Positions 1 to 6,455 of a stretch of 7,597 nt of DNA are shown piece by piece. This stretch comes from QPJE01 sp051747745 (lineage in GTDB: Bacteria > Bacillota > Halanaerobiia > Halanaerobiales > Halanaerobiaceae): the NCBI GenBank assembly GCA_051747745.1, contig JBNJGL010000077.1, positions 1 to 7,597 of the forward strand, written 5' to 3'. The first letter of the stretch is position 1. The number at the start of each line of letters is the position of its first letter. The translations under genes were made by a program, and so were the position numbers. The notes below the pieces were generated by a model. It was given only the letters and a program-made list of their open reading frames with translations. It searched no databases and was not told the DNA's origin.

Positions 1-39
1 GATGAGATTTTGCAGAAAAATTCTTCAATATTTAAATAA
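1..39 (+). CDS. possible C-terminal tail of an upstream gene (partial)
   Basis: Frame 1 is open from the window edge and reads DEILQKNSSIFK before a TAA at 37-39. A strong terminator begins 10 nt later, which is where the end of a gene would be expected. Frame 2 is also open, to a TGA at 47-49, so the frame is not certain. Nothing about the function can be said from 12 residues. Confidence 0.3.
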   Translation, partial: DEILQKNSSIFK

Positions 40-48
40 AATCATCTG

Positions 49-107
49 AGCGGCTGAGTTCTTAAATTTTAAAGGACTTAAGCCGCTTGATTTTTTCTGC
101 TTTTTTT
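49..107 (+). terminator. intrinsic terminator upstream of rtcB
   Basis: AGCGGCT at 49-55 pairs with AGCCGCT at 81-87. The inner sequence (56-80) continues the pairing with G-U pairs and small bulges, leaving a short AT loop. Two T-runs follow at 91-96 and 101-107. The GC-rich stem base followed by a T-tract is a typical rho-independent terminator, and it separates the upstream gene from rtcB. Confidence 0.85.
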
Positions 108-117
108 GTGGTATAAT
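87..117 (+). promoter_or_regulatory. probable rtcB promoter
   Basis: A perfect -10 TATAAT lies at 112-117 and is preceded by TGG, giving an extended -10 (TGnTATAAT). The best -35 match is TTGATT at 87-92 with a 19-bp spacer, which is long; the extended -10 may compensate. It overlaps the T-tract of the terminator. Transcription would start near 124, leaving a leader of about 27-36 nt. Confidence 0.6.
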
Positions 118-150
118 TAGAATACAGCTGATCATATTTAGGAAAGGCAG

Positions 151-1320
151 GTGGATAATTTGAATAGAGAAAATTATTTTATTATAGAAGGAAAATATAA
201 TAAGGCAAAAGTTTTTTCACAGAATAGAGATGAGAAGGCTGCAGGGCAGATTGAAGATATATGCAGTAATGCTGCCTACAGGAATTCTAAAATAAGAATT
301 ATGCCTGATTATCATCCGGGGCTGGGCAGTGTTATCGGATTTACCGCCACTCTGGAGAATAGAATAATTCCCAATACAGTAGGGGTTGATATAAACTGTG
401 GTATGTATACTGCCAGACTCGGTAAAGTAGATATTGACTTCAGAAAGCTGGACAATTTTATTCGTTCCAGTATACCACATGGTTTTAAACACAATAAAAG
501 TATAAGTCCTAAAGTGGAGCCAGAGATTGAAGCAGAGATAAGGAAAGTATCTGCTAAAATGGAACTTGATGCTGAAGACCAGTTAAAAGGAATTGGAAGC
601 CTTGGTGGAGGTAATCACTTTATAGAAATAAATCAGGCCAAGTCAGGTGATAGGTATCTGGTAGTACACAGCGGATCGCGAAATTTTGGTCTTCAGGTAT
701 GCAATTATCATCAGCAGAAAGCGTATCAGTACTGCCAGTCCAGATATAATCAGATTGAAGATGTGGAGCTTCAGGAAGAATATGATCTCAACAAATCAAA
801 CTCATTTCTAGAAGGTGAAATGGCAGAAGAATACTATAGAGATATGAAGACAGCCCAGAAATATGCCGATTTAAATAGAAAAATTATTAATGATCGGATA
901 CTTGATTATCTGGGGATAACGGCAGAGGAAGAATTTCAGACCAGACATAACTATATCAATTTTGATGATGGTATTATCCGCAAAGGAGCTGTATCTGCTC
1001 ATAAAGGGGAAAAAATACTGATTCCTCTGAATATGAGGGATGGAAGTATACTGGCGGAAGGTCTGGGAAATGAGGACTGGAATTATTCTGCACCACATGG
1101 AGCAGGTAGAGTTCTTTCCCGAACACAGGCTAAAAAGCAAATAGACTTTAGAGAATATAAAAAATCAATGCGGGATATTTTTACAACTTCTGTCAGCAAA
1201 AAAACTCTGGATGAATCACCTTTTGCCTATAAACCGGCAGAAGAGATAATATACTCAGTGTCAGATACAATCAAAATACTGGAGGTTTTAAAAACAGTAT
1301 ATAACTTTAAATCATCTTAA
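151..1320 (+). CDS. rtcB: RtcB-family RNA ligase (3'-phosphate/5'-OH joining)
   Basis: RtcB enzymes are Mn2+/GTP-dependent cytoplasmic ligases that join a 2',3'-cyclic or 3'-phosphate end to a 5'-OH end in RNA repair. Family motifs are visible along the whole length: MPDYHPG (51-57), VGVDINCGM with metal-ligand Cys83, LGGGNH (His156), VHSGSR (His173), RHN (His266), IPLNMRDGS (291-299) and SAPHGAGR, in which His316 is the expected guanylylated histidine. The 389-residue length fits the shorter bacterial class. The usual Gly before the metal Cys is Asn (DINCGM). The start is ambiguous: GTG 151 has AGGAAAGG about 3 nt upstream, whereas TTG 160 has AGGTGG 5 nt upstream and gives a protein three residues shorter (MNRENYF...). 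I slightly prefer TTG 160. The gene is alone between a terminator and a palindromic element; no rtcA, archease or prfH is visible. The natural RNA substrate cannot be inferred. Confidence 0.93.
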   Translation: MDNLNRENYFIIEGKYNKAKVFSQNRDEKAAGQIEDICSNAAYRNSKIRIMPDYHPGLGSVIGFTATLENRIIPNTVGVDINCGMYTARLGKVDIDFRKLDNFIRSSIPHGFKHNKSISPKVEPEIEAEIRKVSAKMELDAEDQLKGIGSLGGGNHFIEINQAKSGDRYLVVHSGSRNFGLQVCNYHQQKAYQYCQSRYNQIEDVELQEEYDLNKSNSFLEGEMAEEYYRDMKTAQKYADLNRKIINDRILDYLGITAEEEFQTRHNYINFDDGIIRKGAVSAHKGEKILIPLNMRDGSILAEGLGNEDWNYSAPHGAGRVLSRTQAKKQIDFREYKKSMRDIFTTSVSKKTLDESPFAYKPAEEIIYSVSDTIKILEVLKTVYNFKSS

Positions 1321-1328
1321 TAATATGT

Positions 1329-1364
1329 GTACCGGGTACAAAAAGGCCTTTTCGTACCCGGTAC
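1329..1364. repeat. 36-bp palindromic intergenic element, copy 1
   Basis: The outer arms are GTACCGGGTAC and GTACCCGGTAC, and the centre AAAAGGCCTTTT is fully self-complementary. The only mismatch in the 36 bp is A1340 against C1353. A T-A pair at 1328/1365 extends the stem. It starts 8 nt after the rtcB stop codon. A short T-run (1372-1377) follows, but 7 nt beyond the stem, so terminator activity is possible, not typical. It differs from copies 2 and 3 at three positions each, all in the central part. Confidence 0.9.
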
Positions 1365-1399
1365 AAATGTATTTTTTCACAAGCAAAGGAGGTTTTAGC

Positions 1400-4081
1400 T
1401 TGGAGCAAAAATTTTATAGAAATCAAATAGAAGAAGTTGTAAAGGCTTTTGAGACAGATTTAAGACAGGGACTTGACCAAAATACTCTCACAAAGATGAA
1501 AGAGAAATACGGGAAAAACAAGCTGAGAGAGGCAGCAGGTGTATCATTCTGGCAGATTCTATTAAATCAGATTAAAGATTTGATCATTATTATCCTGATC
1601 ACTGCAGCAGTACTGGCTTTTTTAATTGGTGACAGCCTGGAAGGTTTTGCAATTCTGGCAGTTATAGTTTTCAATACAATTATAGGTTTTGCAACAGAAT
1701 ATAAGGCTCAAAAAGCTGTTGCTTCTTTAAAAAATGTGCTGAGCAAAAAAGCAGTGGTTATGCGCTCGGGCAGTAAAAAGGAAATCGAAGCTGAGGAACT
1801 GGTGCCGGGAGATATTATTTTCATCGAAGAAGGGGATAAGATACCGGCAGATGCCAGACTTTTTGAGTCCACACATTTAACAGTTAATGAAGCTTCACTT
1901 ACTGGAGAATCGGAAAGTGTAAGCAAAGATCCTGAAGCACAGTTTGAAGAAGAAAAAACTCTGGCTGAAAGAATAAATATGGTCTATATGGGGACAACAG
2001 CAGCTCGCGGGAAGGGTAAAGCAGTAGTAACGGCTACGGCAGAGGATACCGAAATTGGTAAAATTGGAGCCATGTTAGATGAAACAAAAGAAGGAAAAAC
2101 TCCACTGGAGAAAAGGCTTGATAAACTGGGTAAATCTCTGGTTATGATTACTATGGTGGTAATAGCTGTATTGACTGTACTGGGAATAATTATGGGGCGT
2201 CCGGTTTACGAAACAATAAAAACTGGGATTGCTCTTGCGATTGCGGCTGTGCCGGAGGGGCTGCCAATAATTGCTACAATAACTCTGGCCATTGGAATGA
2301 AAAAAATGGTTGCACACAATGCTCTGGTGCGGGAACTTTTAGCAGTTGAAACTCTGGGTTCGGTAACCACTATTTGTACAGATAAGACTGGAACAATTAC
2401 TGAAAATCAGATGACTTTAAGCAAGATATTTTTAAATGATGAGGAAATAGAAATCAGCGGTACCGGCTATAAAACTGAAGGGGATTTTTATGCAGCAGGC
2501 AGCAAAATTGATCTAAATCAGGCAGAAGATCTCAAGCTGGTGCTGAAAGCTTCGATGCTCTGTACATCGGCAGAATTAATTAAAGAAGATGAACAGTATA
2601 AAGTGCTGGGAGAAGCAACTGAAGGGGCACTTTTGATTGCAGGAAGAAAAGCCGGATTTTCTAAAAAGAGCCTGCAGGAAGAAGGATATAAAAAACTTGA
2701 TGAAATTCCTTTTAGTTCTGAAAATATGTATATGGCGGTTTCTTATTCCACACCTGACCATAAAAATCACCTGTATTTGAAGGGATCTCCTGAGGTAGTT
2801 TTAGAAATGTGTAATTCAATTTTAATTGATGGAGAAATAAAAGAATTAACTGAAGATAAAAAGGAAGAAATTAAGAATAAAAATAAAAAGCTGGGAGAAG
2901 AAGGATTAAGGATTCTGGGAGCTGCCTTTAATGAAGGAGAAAAGCTTGATTCTGAAGAAGCGCTTCATAAAAATATTGAAGCAGGTTTAACCTTCCTCGC
3001 CCTAACTGCGATCATTGATCCACCACGTGAATCGGTTAAAAAAGCAATTAAAGATACCAAAAAAGCAGGGATTAAAATTAAAATGCTCACCGGTGACCAG
3101 ATGGATACAGCTGCAGCTATTGCACGCAAAGTTGGTATTGCAGGAAGTGATAATGTCGTCAGCGGTCAGCAGATTTCAGCAGCTTCTGATGATGAACTGA
3201 AAGATTTAATAAAAAACAATTCGGTTTTTTCGCGGGTCACACCAAAAAATAAACTGCAGATTATTGATGTATTAAATGAAGAAAAGGAAATCACAGCAAT
3301 GACAGGTGATGGAGTTAATGATGCTCCTGCACTCAAAAAGGCAGATATAGGTGTTTCAATGGGTAAAAGAGGAACACAGGTTGCCCGAGAAGCATCAGAT
3401 ATGGTGCTGCTTGATGATGATTTTGCTACAATAGTTACAGCTGTTAGAGAAGGAAGGGTAATTTTTGATAATATTCAAAAGTTCATCTATTATCTTTTTT
3501 CAAATAATCTGAGCAAAATAATCTATATTTTCATAGGTATTATATTCAATCTTCCGCTGCCGTTAATTGCAATGCAGATTTTATGGATCAATGTTGTGAT
3601 CGATGTTTTCCCGGCTTTATCACTGGCCTGGGAAGTTGAAGAAGATAATATAATGGAAAAGGAAGCAAAAACAGAAAGAAATATTATGGATAATACTTTT
3701 AAAAAGAAAGTTGCTCTGCACAGCTTTATTCTTGCTGCTGGCCCGATGCTTCTATATATCTGGGCTTTAAACAGCGGTTATAGTCTGGAATTGAGCAGGA
3801 CCTTAAGTTTTTCTGTGCTGGCTTTTACTCAACTTTTTCATGTGTTTAATGCCCGCCGGCAATCAGGTATAGCCTTTGATAGGTCTGTATTAGAAAATAA
3901 ATATCTCTGGCTGGCTGTTGGAATAGGTTTTATCTTTCAGCTGGCAGCAGTGTATTTACCACCACTGCAGGGGATTTTATCTACTGTATCAGTTGAAGCC
4001 TCACTCTGGCTGCCTGGAGCTGCTGCAGTTATTGCACCTATGATAATTATTCAGCTTCTAAACTGGAAGAGTGCTAACTAA
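1400..4081 (+). CDS. P2A-type calcium-transporting ATPase (SERCA/PMCA-like)
   Basis: Integral membrane pump that uses ATP to export a cation, most likely Ca2+. Numbering is from TTG 1400 (893 aa). Visible parts: N-terminal cation-ATPase domain; TGES actuator loop (168-171); M4 AVPEGLP with Glu286; CTDKTGT with phosphorylated Asp328; nucleotide-binding KGSPE (461-465); MLTGD (563-567); TGDGVNDAP hinge (635-643); C-terminal M5-M10. TTG 1400 is chosen because AAAGGAGG (1385-1392) sits 7 nt before it. An in-frame ATG at 1325 would add 25 residues translated mainly from the palindromic element and has no ribosome binding site. Compared with SERCA, site-II ligands are kept (Glu286, Asn731, Asp735). 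At site I, Asn703 is kept, but Glu771, Thr799 and Glu908 align by eye with Lys706, Ile734 and Gln811. No promoter is evident in the 79-nt gap, so read-through from rtcB is possible. Confidence 0.93.
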   Translation: MEQKFYRNQIEEVVKAFETDLRQGLDQNTLTKMKEKYGKNKLREAAGVSFWQILLNQIKDLIIIILITAAVLAFLIGDSLEGFAILAVIVFNTIIGFATEYKAQKAVASLKNVLSKKAVVMRSGSKKEIEAEELVPGDIIFIEEGDKIPADARLFESTHLTVNEASLTGESESVSKDPEAQFEEEKTLAERINMVYMGTTAARGKGKAVVTATAEDTEIGKIGAMLDETKEGKTPLEKRLDKLGKSLVMITMVVIAVLTVLGIIMGRPVYETIKTGIALAIAAVPEGLPIIATITLAIGMKKMVAHNALVRELLAVETLGSVTTICTDKTGTITENQMTLSKIFLNDEEIEISGTGYKTEGDFYAAGSKIDLNQAEDLKLVLKASMLCTSAELIKEDEQYKVLGEATEGALLIAGRKAGFSKKSLQEEGYKKLDEIPFSSENMYMAVSYSTPDHKNHLYLKGSPEVVLEMCNSILIDGEIKELTEDKKEEIKNKNKKLGEEGLRILGAAFNEGEKLDSEEALHKNIEAGLTFLALTAIIDPPRESVKKAIKDTKKAGIKIKMLTGDQMDTAAAIARKVGIAGSDNVVSGQQISAASDDELKDLIKNNSVFSRVTPKNKLQIIDVLNEEKEITAMTGDGVNDAPALKKADIGVSMGKRGTQVAREASDMVLLDDDFATIVTAVREGRVIFDNIQKFIYYLFSNNLSKIIYIFIGIIFNLPLPLIAMQILWINVVIDVFPALSLAWEVEEDNIMEKEAKTERNIMDNTFKKKVALHSFILAAGPMLLYIWALNSGYSLELSRTLSFSVLAFTQLFHVFNARRQSGIAFDRSVLENKYLWLAVGIGFIFQLAAVYLPPLQGILSTVSVEASLWLPGAAAVIAPMIIIQLLNWKSAN

Positions 4082-4113
4082 GCTATTTGTAATATATTTC
4101 ACTTATTTTCTTT

Positions 4114-4149
4114 GTACCGGGTACGAAACGCCCTTTTCGTACCCGGTAC
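4114..4149. repeat. 36-bp palindromic intergenic element, copy 2
   Basis: A perfect 15-bp stem, GTACCGGGTACGAAA against TTTCGTACCCGGTAC, closes a 6-nt loop CGCCCT. It starts 32 nt after the ATPase stop codon. The following bases (CATTTATATAATC) lack a T-run, so it is not a canonical intrinsic terminator. It is the exact reverse complement of copy 3. The upstream flank contains TATTTCACTT, also found next to copy 3. Confidence 0.92.
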
Positions 4150-4157
4150 CATTTATA

Positions 4158-4177
4158 TAATCGTCTATTTACGATTA
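4158..4177. promoter_or_regulatory. operator-like inverted repeat at the arsM promoter (probable ArsR site)
   Basis: TAATCGT (4158-4164) and ACGATTA (4171-4177) form a perfect 7+7 bp inverted repeat with a 6-bp spacer. It overlaps the -35 box, the expected place for a repressor dimer. A further ACGAT half-site follows at 4178-4182. Assignment to the ArsR encoded 1 kb downstream is inference from the arsenic context and a similar TAATCG at the arsR promoter. Confidence 0.6.
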
Positions 4178-4196
4178 ACGATAATTGTGTTATAAT
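4168..4196 (+). promoter_or_regulatory. arsM promoter
   Basis: The -35 TTTACG (4168-4173) and -10 TATAAT (4191-4196) have a 17-bp spacer. TGT precedes the -10, making it extended. The start site would lie near 4203, right at the ribosome binding site, so the leader is only about 15 nt. Confidence 0.75.
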
Positions 4197-4217
4197 ACTC
4201 TTCAGGAGGGATAAATT

Positions 4218-5042
4218 ATGCAAAATACTGAAGTGGAAATAAAGAAAAATGTTAAGGATAATTATACTCAGGTTATAAAAGAGGATACCGGCTGCGGCTG
4301 TGGTTCTTCCTGCTGTGGTAGTTCACAGGAAGAAGAGATTCAGGAAAAAGAACTGGCGGAGAAAATGGATTACACTGAGGAGGAGATCAATTCAATATTT
4401 GCAGAAGCAAATTATGGTCTTGGTTGTGGAAATCCGGGAGCAATTGCAGACCTAAAAAAAGGTGAGACAGTTCTTGATTTAGGTTGTGGAGCTGGATTTG
4501 ATGTTTTTTTGGCTGCCAGAAAAGTTGGTGTAGAGGGGAAAGTAATAGGTATTGACATGACAGAGGCCATGATTGAGAAAGCAGAAGCAAATGCTGCTGA
4601 AAATAATATTGAAAATGTGGAATTTATTCTGGGTGAAATTGAAGATCTGCCTGTAGAAGACAGCAGTGTTGATGTTATTATTTCAAACTGTGTAATAAAC
4701 CTTTCACCTGCCAAAGAAAAAGTATTTGCTGAAGCAAAAAGAGTTTTGAAAGATGGAGGAAGAATTGCCATTTCTGATATATTGAAAGCAGAAGAATTTC
4801 CAGAAGAAGTTAAAGCAAATCTGGATAATTACAGCAGCTGTGTGACAGGAAGTATTGAAAAAGAAAGTTTGATTTCTATCCTGGAAAATCTGGAATTTAA
4901 AAATATTGAAATAGAACGAAAAAATTACAGTGATGAAATTGTAGAAGACTGGATTCCCGGTATAAACATTAATAATTATATCTATTCTGCCTATATTAGA
5001 GCCGAAAAATATGTTGAACAGACTTGCTGTGATAGCTGTTGA
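4218..5042 (+). CDS. arsM: arsenite S-adenosylmethionine methyltransferase ArsM
   Basis: Methylates As(III) with S-adenosylmethionine in the cytoplasm, yielding methylated arsenicals. The 274-residue protein has a Cys-rich head (C26, C28, C32, C33), then a Rossmann methyltransferase domain with glycine loop VLDLGCGAGFD (85-95), acidic ribose-binding GIDMT (111-115) and DVIISNCVINLSP (152-164). Cys70 (GLGCGNP), Cys158 (SNC) and Cys208 (SSC) fit the three conserved arsenic-binding cysteines of ArsM; the last two are 50 residues apart, as in the algal enzyme CmArsM. A CC-x-x-C motif (270-274) ends the protein and may help trap As(III). The start ATG has AGGAGGG (4204-4210) 7 nt upstream. It is monocistronic in appearance, with its own promoter and operator. 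No arsenical efflux gene is present in the window, so how product leaves the cell is unknown. Confidence in family is high. Confidence 0.95.
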   Translation: MQNTEVEIKKNVKDNYTQVIKEDTGCGCGSSCCGSSQEEEIQEKELAEKMDYTEEEINSIFAEANYGLGCGNPGAIADLKKGETVLDLGCGAGFDVFLAARKVGVEGKVIGIDMTEAMIEKAEANAAENNIENVEFILGEIEDLPVEDSSVDVIISNCVINLSPAKEKVFAEAKRVLKDGGRIAISDILKAEEFPEEVKANLDNYSSCVTGSIEKESLISILENLEFKNIEIERKNYSDEIVEDWIPGININNYIYSAYIRAEKYVEQTCCDSC

Positions 5043-5118
5043 AGTCGGCATGTAAATTTTGAAGATTTATTTCGTGGAATGTGAAATTTATTATTAAACA
5101 GTAATTTTGTTCATATTC

Positions 5119-5147
5119 TTTATAAAATATTGAATTTAGTGTATACT
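5119..5147 (+). promoter_or_regulatory. probable arsR promoter with TAATCG half-site
   Basis: -10 TATACT (5142-5147) lies 17 bp after a weak -35 TTTATA (5119-5124). TAATCG at 5150-5155, at the predicted start site, equals the first six bases of the arsM operator arm, consistent with autoregulation. The right arm of the operator is not preserved here. Confidence 0.45.
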
Positions 5148-5157
5148 AATAATCGAC

Positions 5158-5210
5158 TTTACATGAGAAAACTTTGCTCCTTTTAAAAGGCAGCTAAAAT
5201 GTCAATGTAA
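5158..5210 (+). promoter_or_regulatory. arsR leader with nested inverted repeats
   Basis: Within the predicted leader, TTACAT (5159-5164) is complementary to ATGTAA (5205-5210). Between them lies a perfect 12-bp palindrome, CCTTTTAAAAGG (5179-5190), extended by GCT (5176-5178) and AGC (5192-5194) around a bulged C. No T-run follows. It could be an RNA fold before the ribosome binding site or a second protein-binding site; function is not known. Confidence 0.35.
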
Positions 5211-5233
5211 TATAAAACTCTGGAGTGAGTATT

Positions 5234-5569
5234 ATGAGAGAAGATGTTAAGGGAGAAGATGTATTAATGGAAGTGGATAAAAATATAAATTTAGATAAAC
5301 TGGCTGAACTGGGAAGAGGTTTAGGCCATCCTCACAGATTGAGAATAATTGCAATACTGGCAGAATTACCTTCAGATAATCAGTGTATGGTCAGCAGTAT
5401 AGTTGATCAGCTTCCAATTGCTCAGTCTACTGTTTCTCAGCATCTTAAAATTTTAAAAGAGACCGGCTGGATAGAGGGAAGAATTGACGGACCCAGGGTC
5501 TGTTATTGTATTAATGAAGATGTATTTTCTGAATATAAATCAGAATTGAATCATCTTTTTGGTAAATAA
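5234..5569 (+). CDS. arsR: ArsR/SmtB-family transcriptional repressor
   Basis: Winged-helix dimeric repressor expected to release DNA on binding As(III). The start ATG 5234 is chosen because GGAG (5222-5225) lies 8 nt upstream; the in-frame GTG at 5225 overlaps that site. In the 111-residue product, LGHPHRLRIIAIL (30-42) is the typical ArsR-family opening, AQSTVSQHLKIL (63-74) is the recognition helix, and EGRIDGPRVCYCI (81-93) is the wing. The classic ELCVCDL metal site of plasmid R773 ArsR is absent. Cysteines are C51 before the recognition unit and C90/C92 in the wing, which I infer to be an alternative As(III) site. It has its own promoter, 191 nt after arsM and on the same strand. The arsenic role rests on proximity to arsM and on the cysteines; another soft metal or thiol signal remains possible. 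Confidence 0.88.
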   Translation: MREDVKGEDVLMEVDKNINLDKLAELGRGLGHPHRLRIIAILAELPSDNQCMVSSIVDQLPIAQSTVSQHLKILKETGWIEGRIDGPRVCYCINEDVFSEYKSELNHLFGK

Positions 5570-5637
5570 AAATTAGTCTTAATTTAAAAATAAGAATATA
5601 AATTGTTTTAAAATATAATTATCTTAAGGGTGAAATT

Positions 5638-5829
5638 ATGGATGGAAATAAACGATCTAATATCAAAAAAGGTTTAAAAGTTAAAGTTGTGCAGAAAAAA
5701 GATCAGAGAAGTGGTCGGCTGACAGAAGGTGTGGTTAAAAGGATTCTTACCAATTCTGCGACACATCCACATGGAATTAAGGTTATGCTGGAAAGTGGAA
5801 AAGTAGGCAGGGTAAAAGAAATAGAATAA
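5638..5829 (+). CDS. ywbE: YwbE family protein (DUF2196)
   Basis: A 63-residue basic protein whose whole length matches the YwbE family of Firmicutes. Visible features are NIKKGLKVKVVQKKDQRSG (8-26), then a KRILTNSATHPHGIKV block (34-49) and a final GKVGRVKEI. The NSATHPHGIKV block is the family signature. Length is normal for the family. The biochemical function is unknown; a small beta-rich fold is likely, and nucleic acid binding is only a guess from its charge. Ribosome binding site AAGGGTGA (5626-5632) precedes ATG 5638. A TATAAT at 5614-5619 could be a -10 box but has no good -35. It lies 68 nt after arsR and is followed after 22 nt by the third palindromic element. No sign of a link to arsenic. 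Confidence 0.9.
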   Translation: MDGNKRSNIKKGLKVKVVQKKDQRSGRLTEGVVKRILTNSATHPHGIKVMLESGKVGRVKEIE

Positions 5830-5851
5830 TATATTGTAATTTATTTCACTT

Positions 5852-5887
5852 GTACCGGGTACGAAAAGGGCGTTTCGTACCCGGTAC
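5852..5887. repeat. 36-bp palindromic intergenic element, copy 3
   Basis: The same perfect 15-bp stem as copy 2 with loop AGGGCG; the 36 bp are the exact reverse complement of copy 2. A T-A pair at 5851/5888 extends it. It starts 22 nt after the ywbE stop. The sequence after it is A-rich (ACATAAAAAAA), so there is no U-tract for a plus-strand terminator, and the minus-strand exit (AAGTGAAATAAATT) has none either. Confidence 0.92.
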
Positions 5888-6443
5888 ACATAAAAAAATA
5901 GGCAAAAATAAAGCAAGGTTCTGACGAATCTTCTTCGATTTCCTGTCTGCAGTTTGTTTTTTTACTCTCCTTATTCTTTCTTTTTGTTTTTGATTTAGTC
6001 CTCCATTACTGTTCTTAATTTCCGCAAAGATAATCGATAAAGAAGCTATCCCTTATTAATTTCTTTTTGGTCACCTTAAACAGTAACTTCTTTGGAATGA
6101 TGCTTAATGCTAAATCTCCAACAAAATTACTTAAATAAGAATTTTAAAATACTACTTTCAGACATTCAATCTTAGGACTTCCTCAGAACCTTGTATACAT
6201 ATTATAGGCCTATTATGCATTATTTGCAATGCCGAAAAAACGCCAAATTAAGTCAATAATCTTAATTATAAAAAATTAGCTCTCCAATACGCTTAAAATC
6301 TTTAAAATTCAGAAAATAAAAATTATTTTAACATTCGGGAAATAATATTTAAAAAACAGTATACTTTTCTTGTACTACAGCAGAAATTATTTTAAAATAA
6401 GAACAGGGTTTTAAACAAAAAATAATTTAACATATTAAAAAAT
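5888..6443 (-). pseudogene. gene-free region; possible decayed minus-strand gene
   Basis: No intact gene is visible here. From about 5930 to 6100 the plus strand is rich in pyrimidines, so the minus strand is purine-rich like the coding strands elsewhere in this window. A minus-strand stretch at 6015-6146 is open for 42 codons (NSYLSNFVGDLALSIIPKK... to ...FFIDYLCGN). In the same frame further upstream, short protein-like pieces (IDLIWRFFGIANNA, GSPKIECLKVVF) are broken by stops. I do not recognise the family, and in such AT-rich DNA an open stretch of this length can arise by chance. Positions 6250-6443 are very AT-rich with no feature I can name. Confidence 0.25.
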
Positions 6444-6455
6444 GGAGGAGAGAAG

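Noticed and set aside
3015..3200. 61-codon plus-strand frame inside the ATPase gene
   Set aside because: It overlaps the region just around the MLTGD motif of the ATPase in another frame; no supporting start signals.
4387..4771. Long minus-strand open frames inside arsM and the other genes
   Set aside because: They lie opposite clearly recognisable proteins, have low-complexity Ser/Phe-rich translations and no ribosome binding sites; they are shadows of the real coding strands.
1329..5887. Palindromic elements as ordinary rho-independent terminators
   Set aside because: The stems are strong and lie after genes, but copies 2 and 3 have no T-run on either exit side, and copy 1 has one only after a 7-nt gap. 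Termination cannot be excluded, but it is not the best description.
1329..5887. CRISPR array or composite transposon formed by the three repeats
   Set aside because: Spacing is in kilobases and irregular, intervening DNA is ordinary genes, and there is no transposase or cas gene in the window.
6204..6213. ATAGGCCTAT palindrome as a regulatory site
   Set aside because: Ten base pairs with no nearby gene start or promoter; a chance palindrome in AT-rich DNA is the simpler view.
6328..6365. Promoter for the HAD gene (TATACT at 6360-6365)
   Set aside because: The only -35-like sequence, TTAACA at 6328-6333, is 26 bp away, which is too far for a normal promoter.
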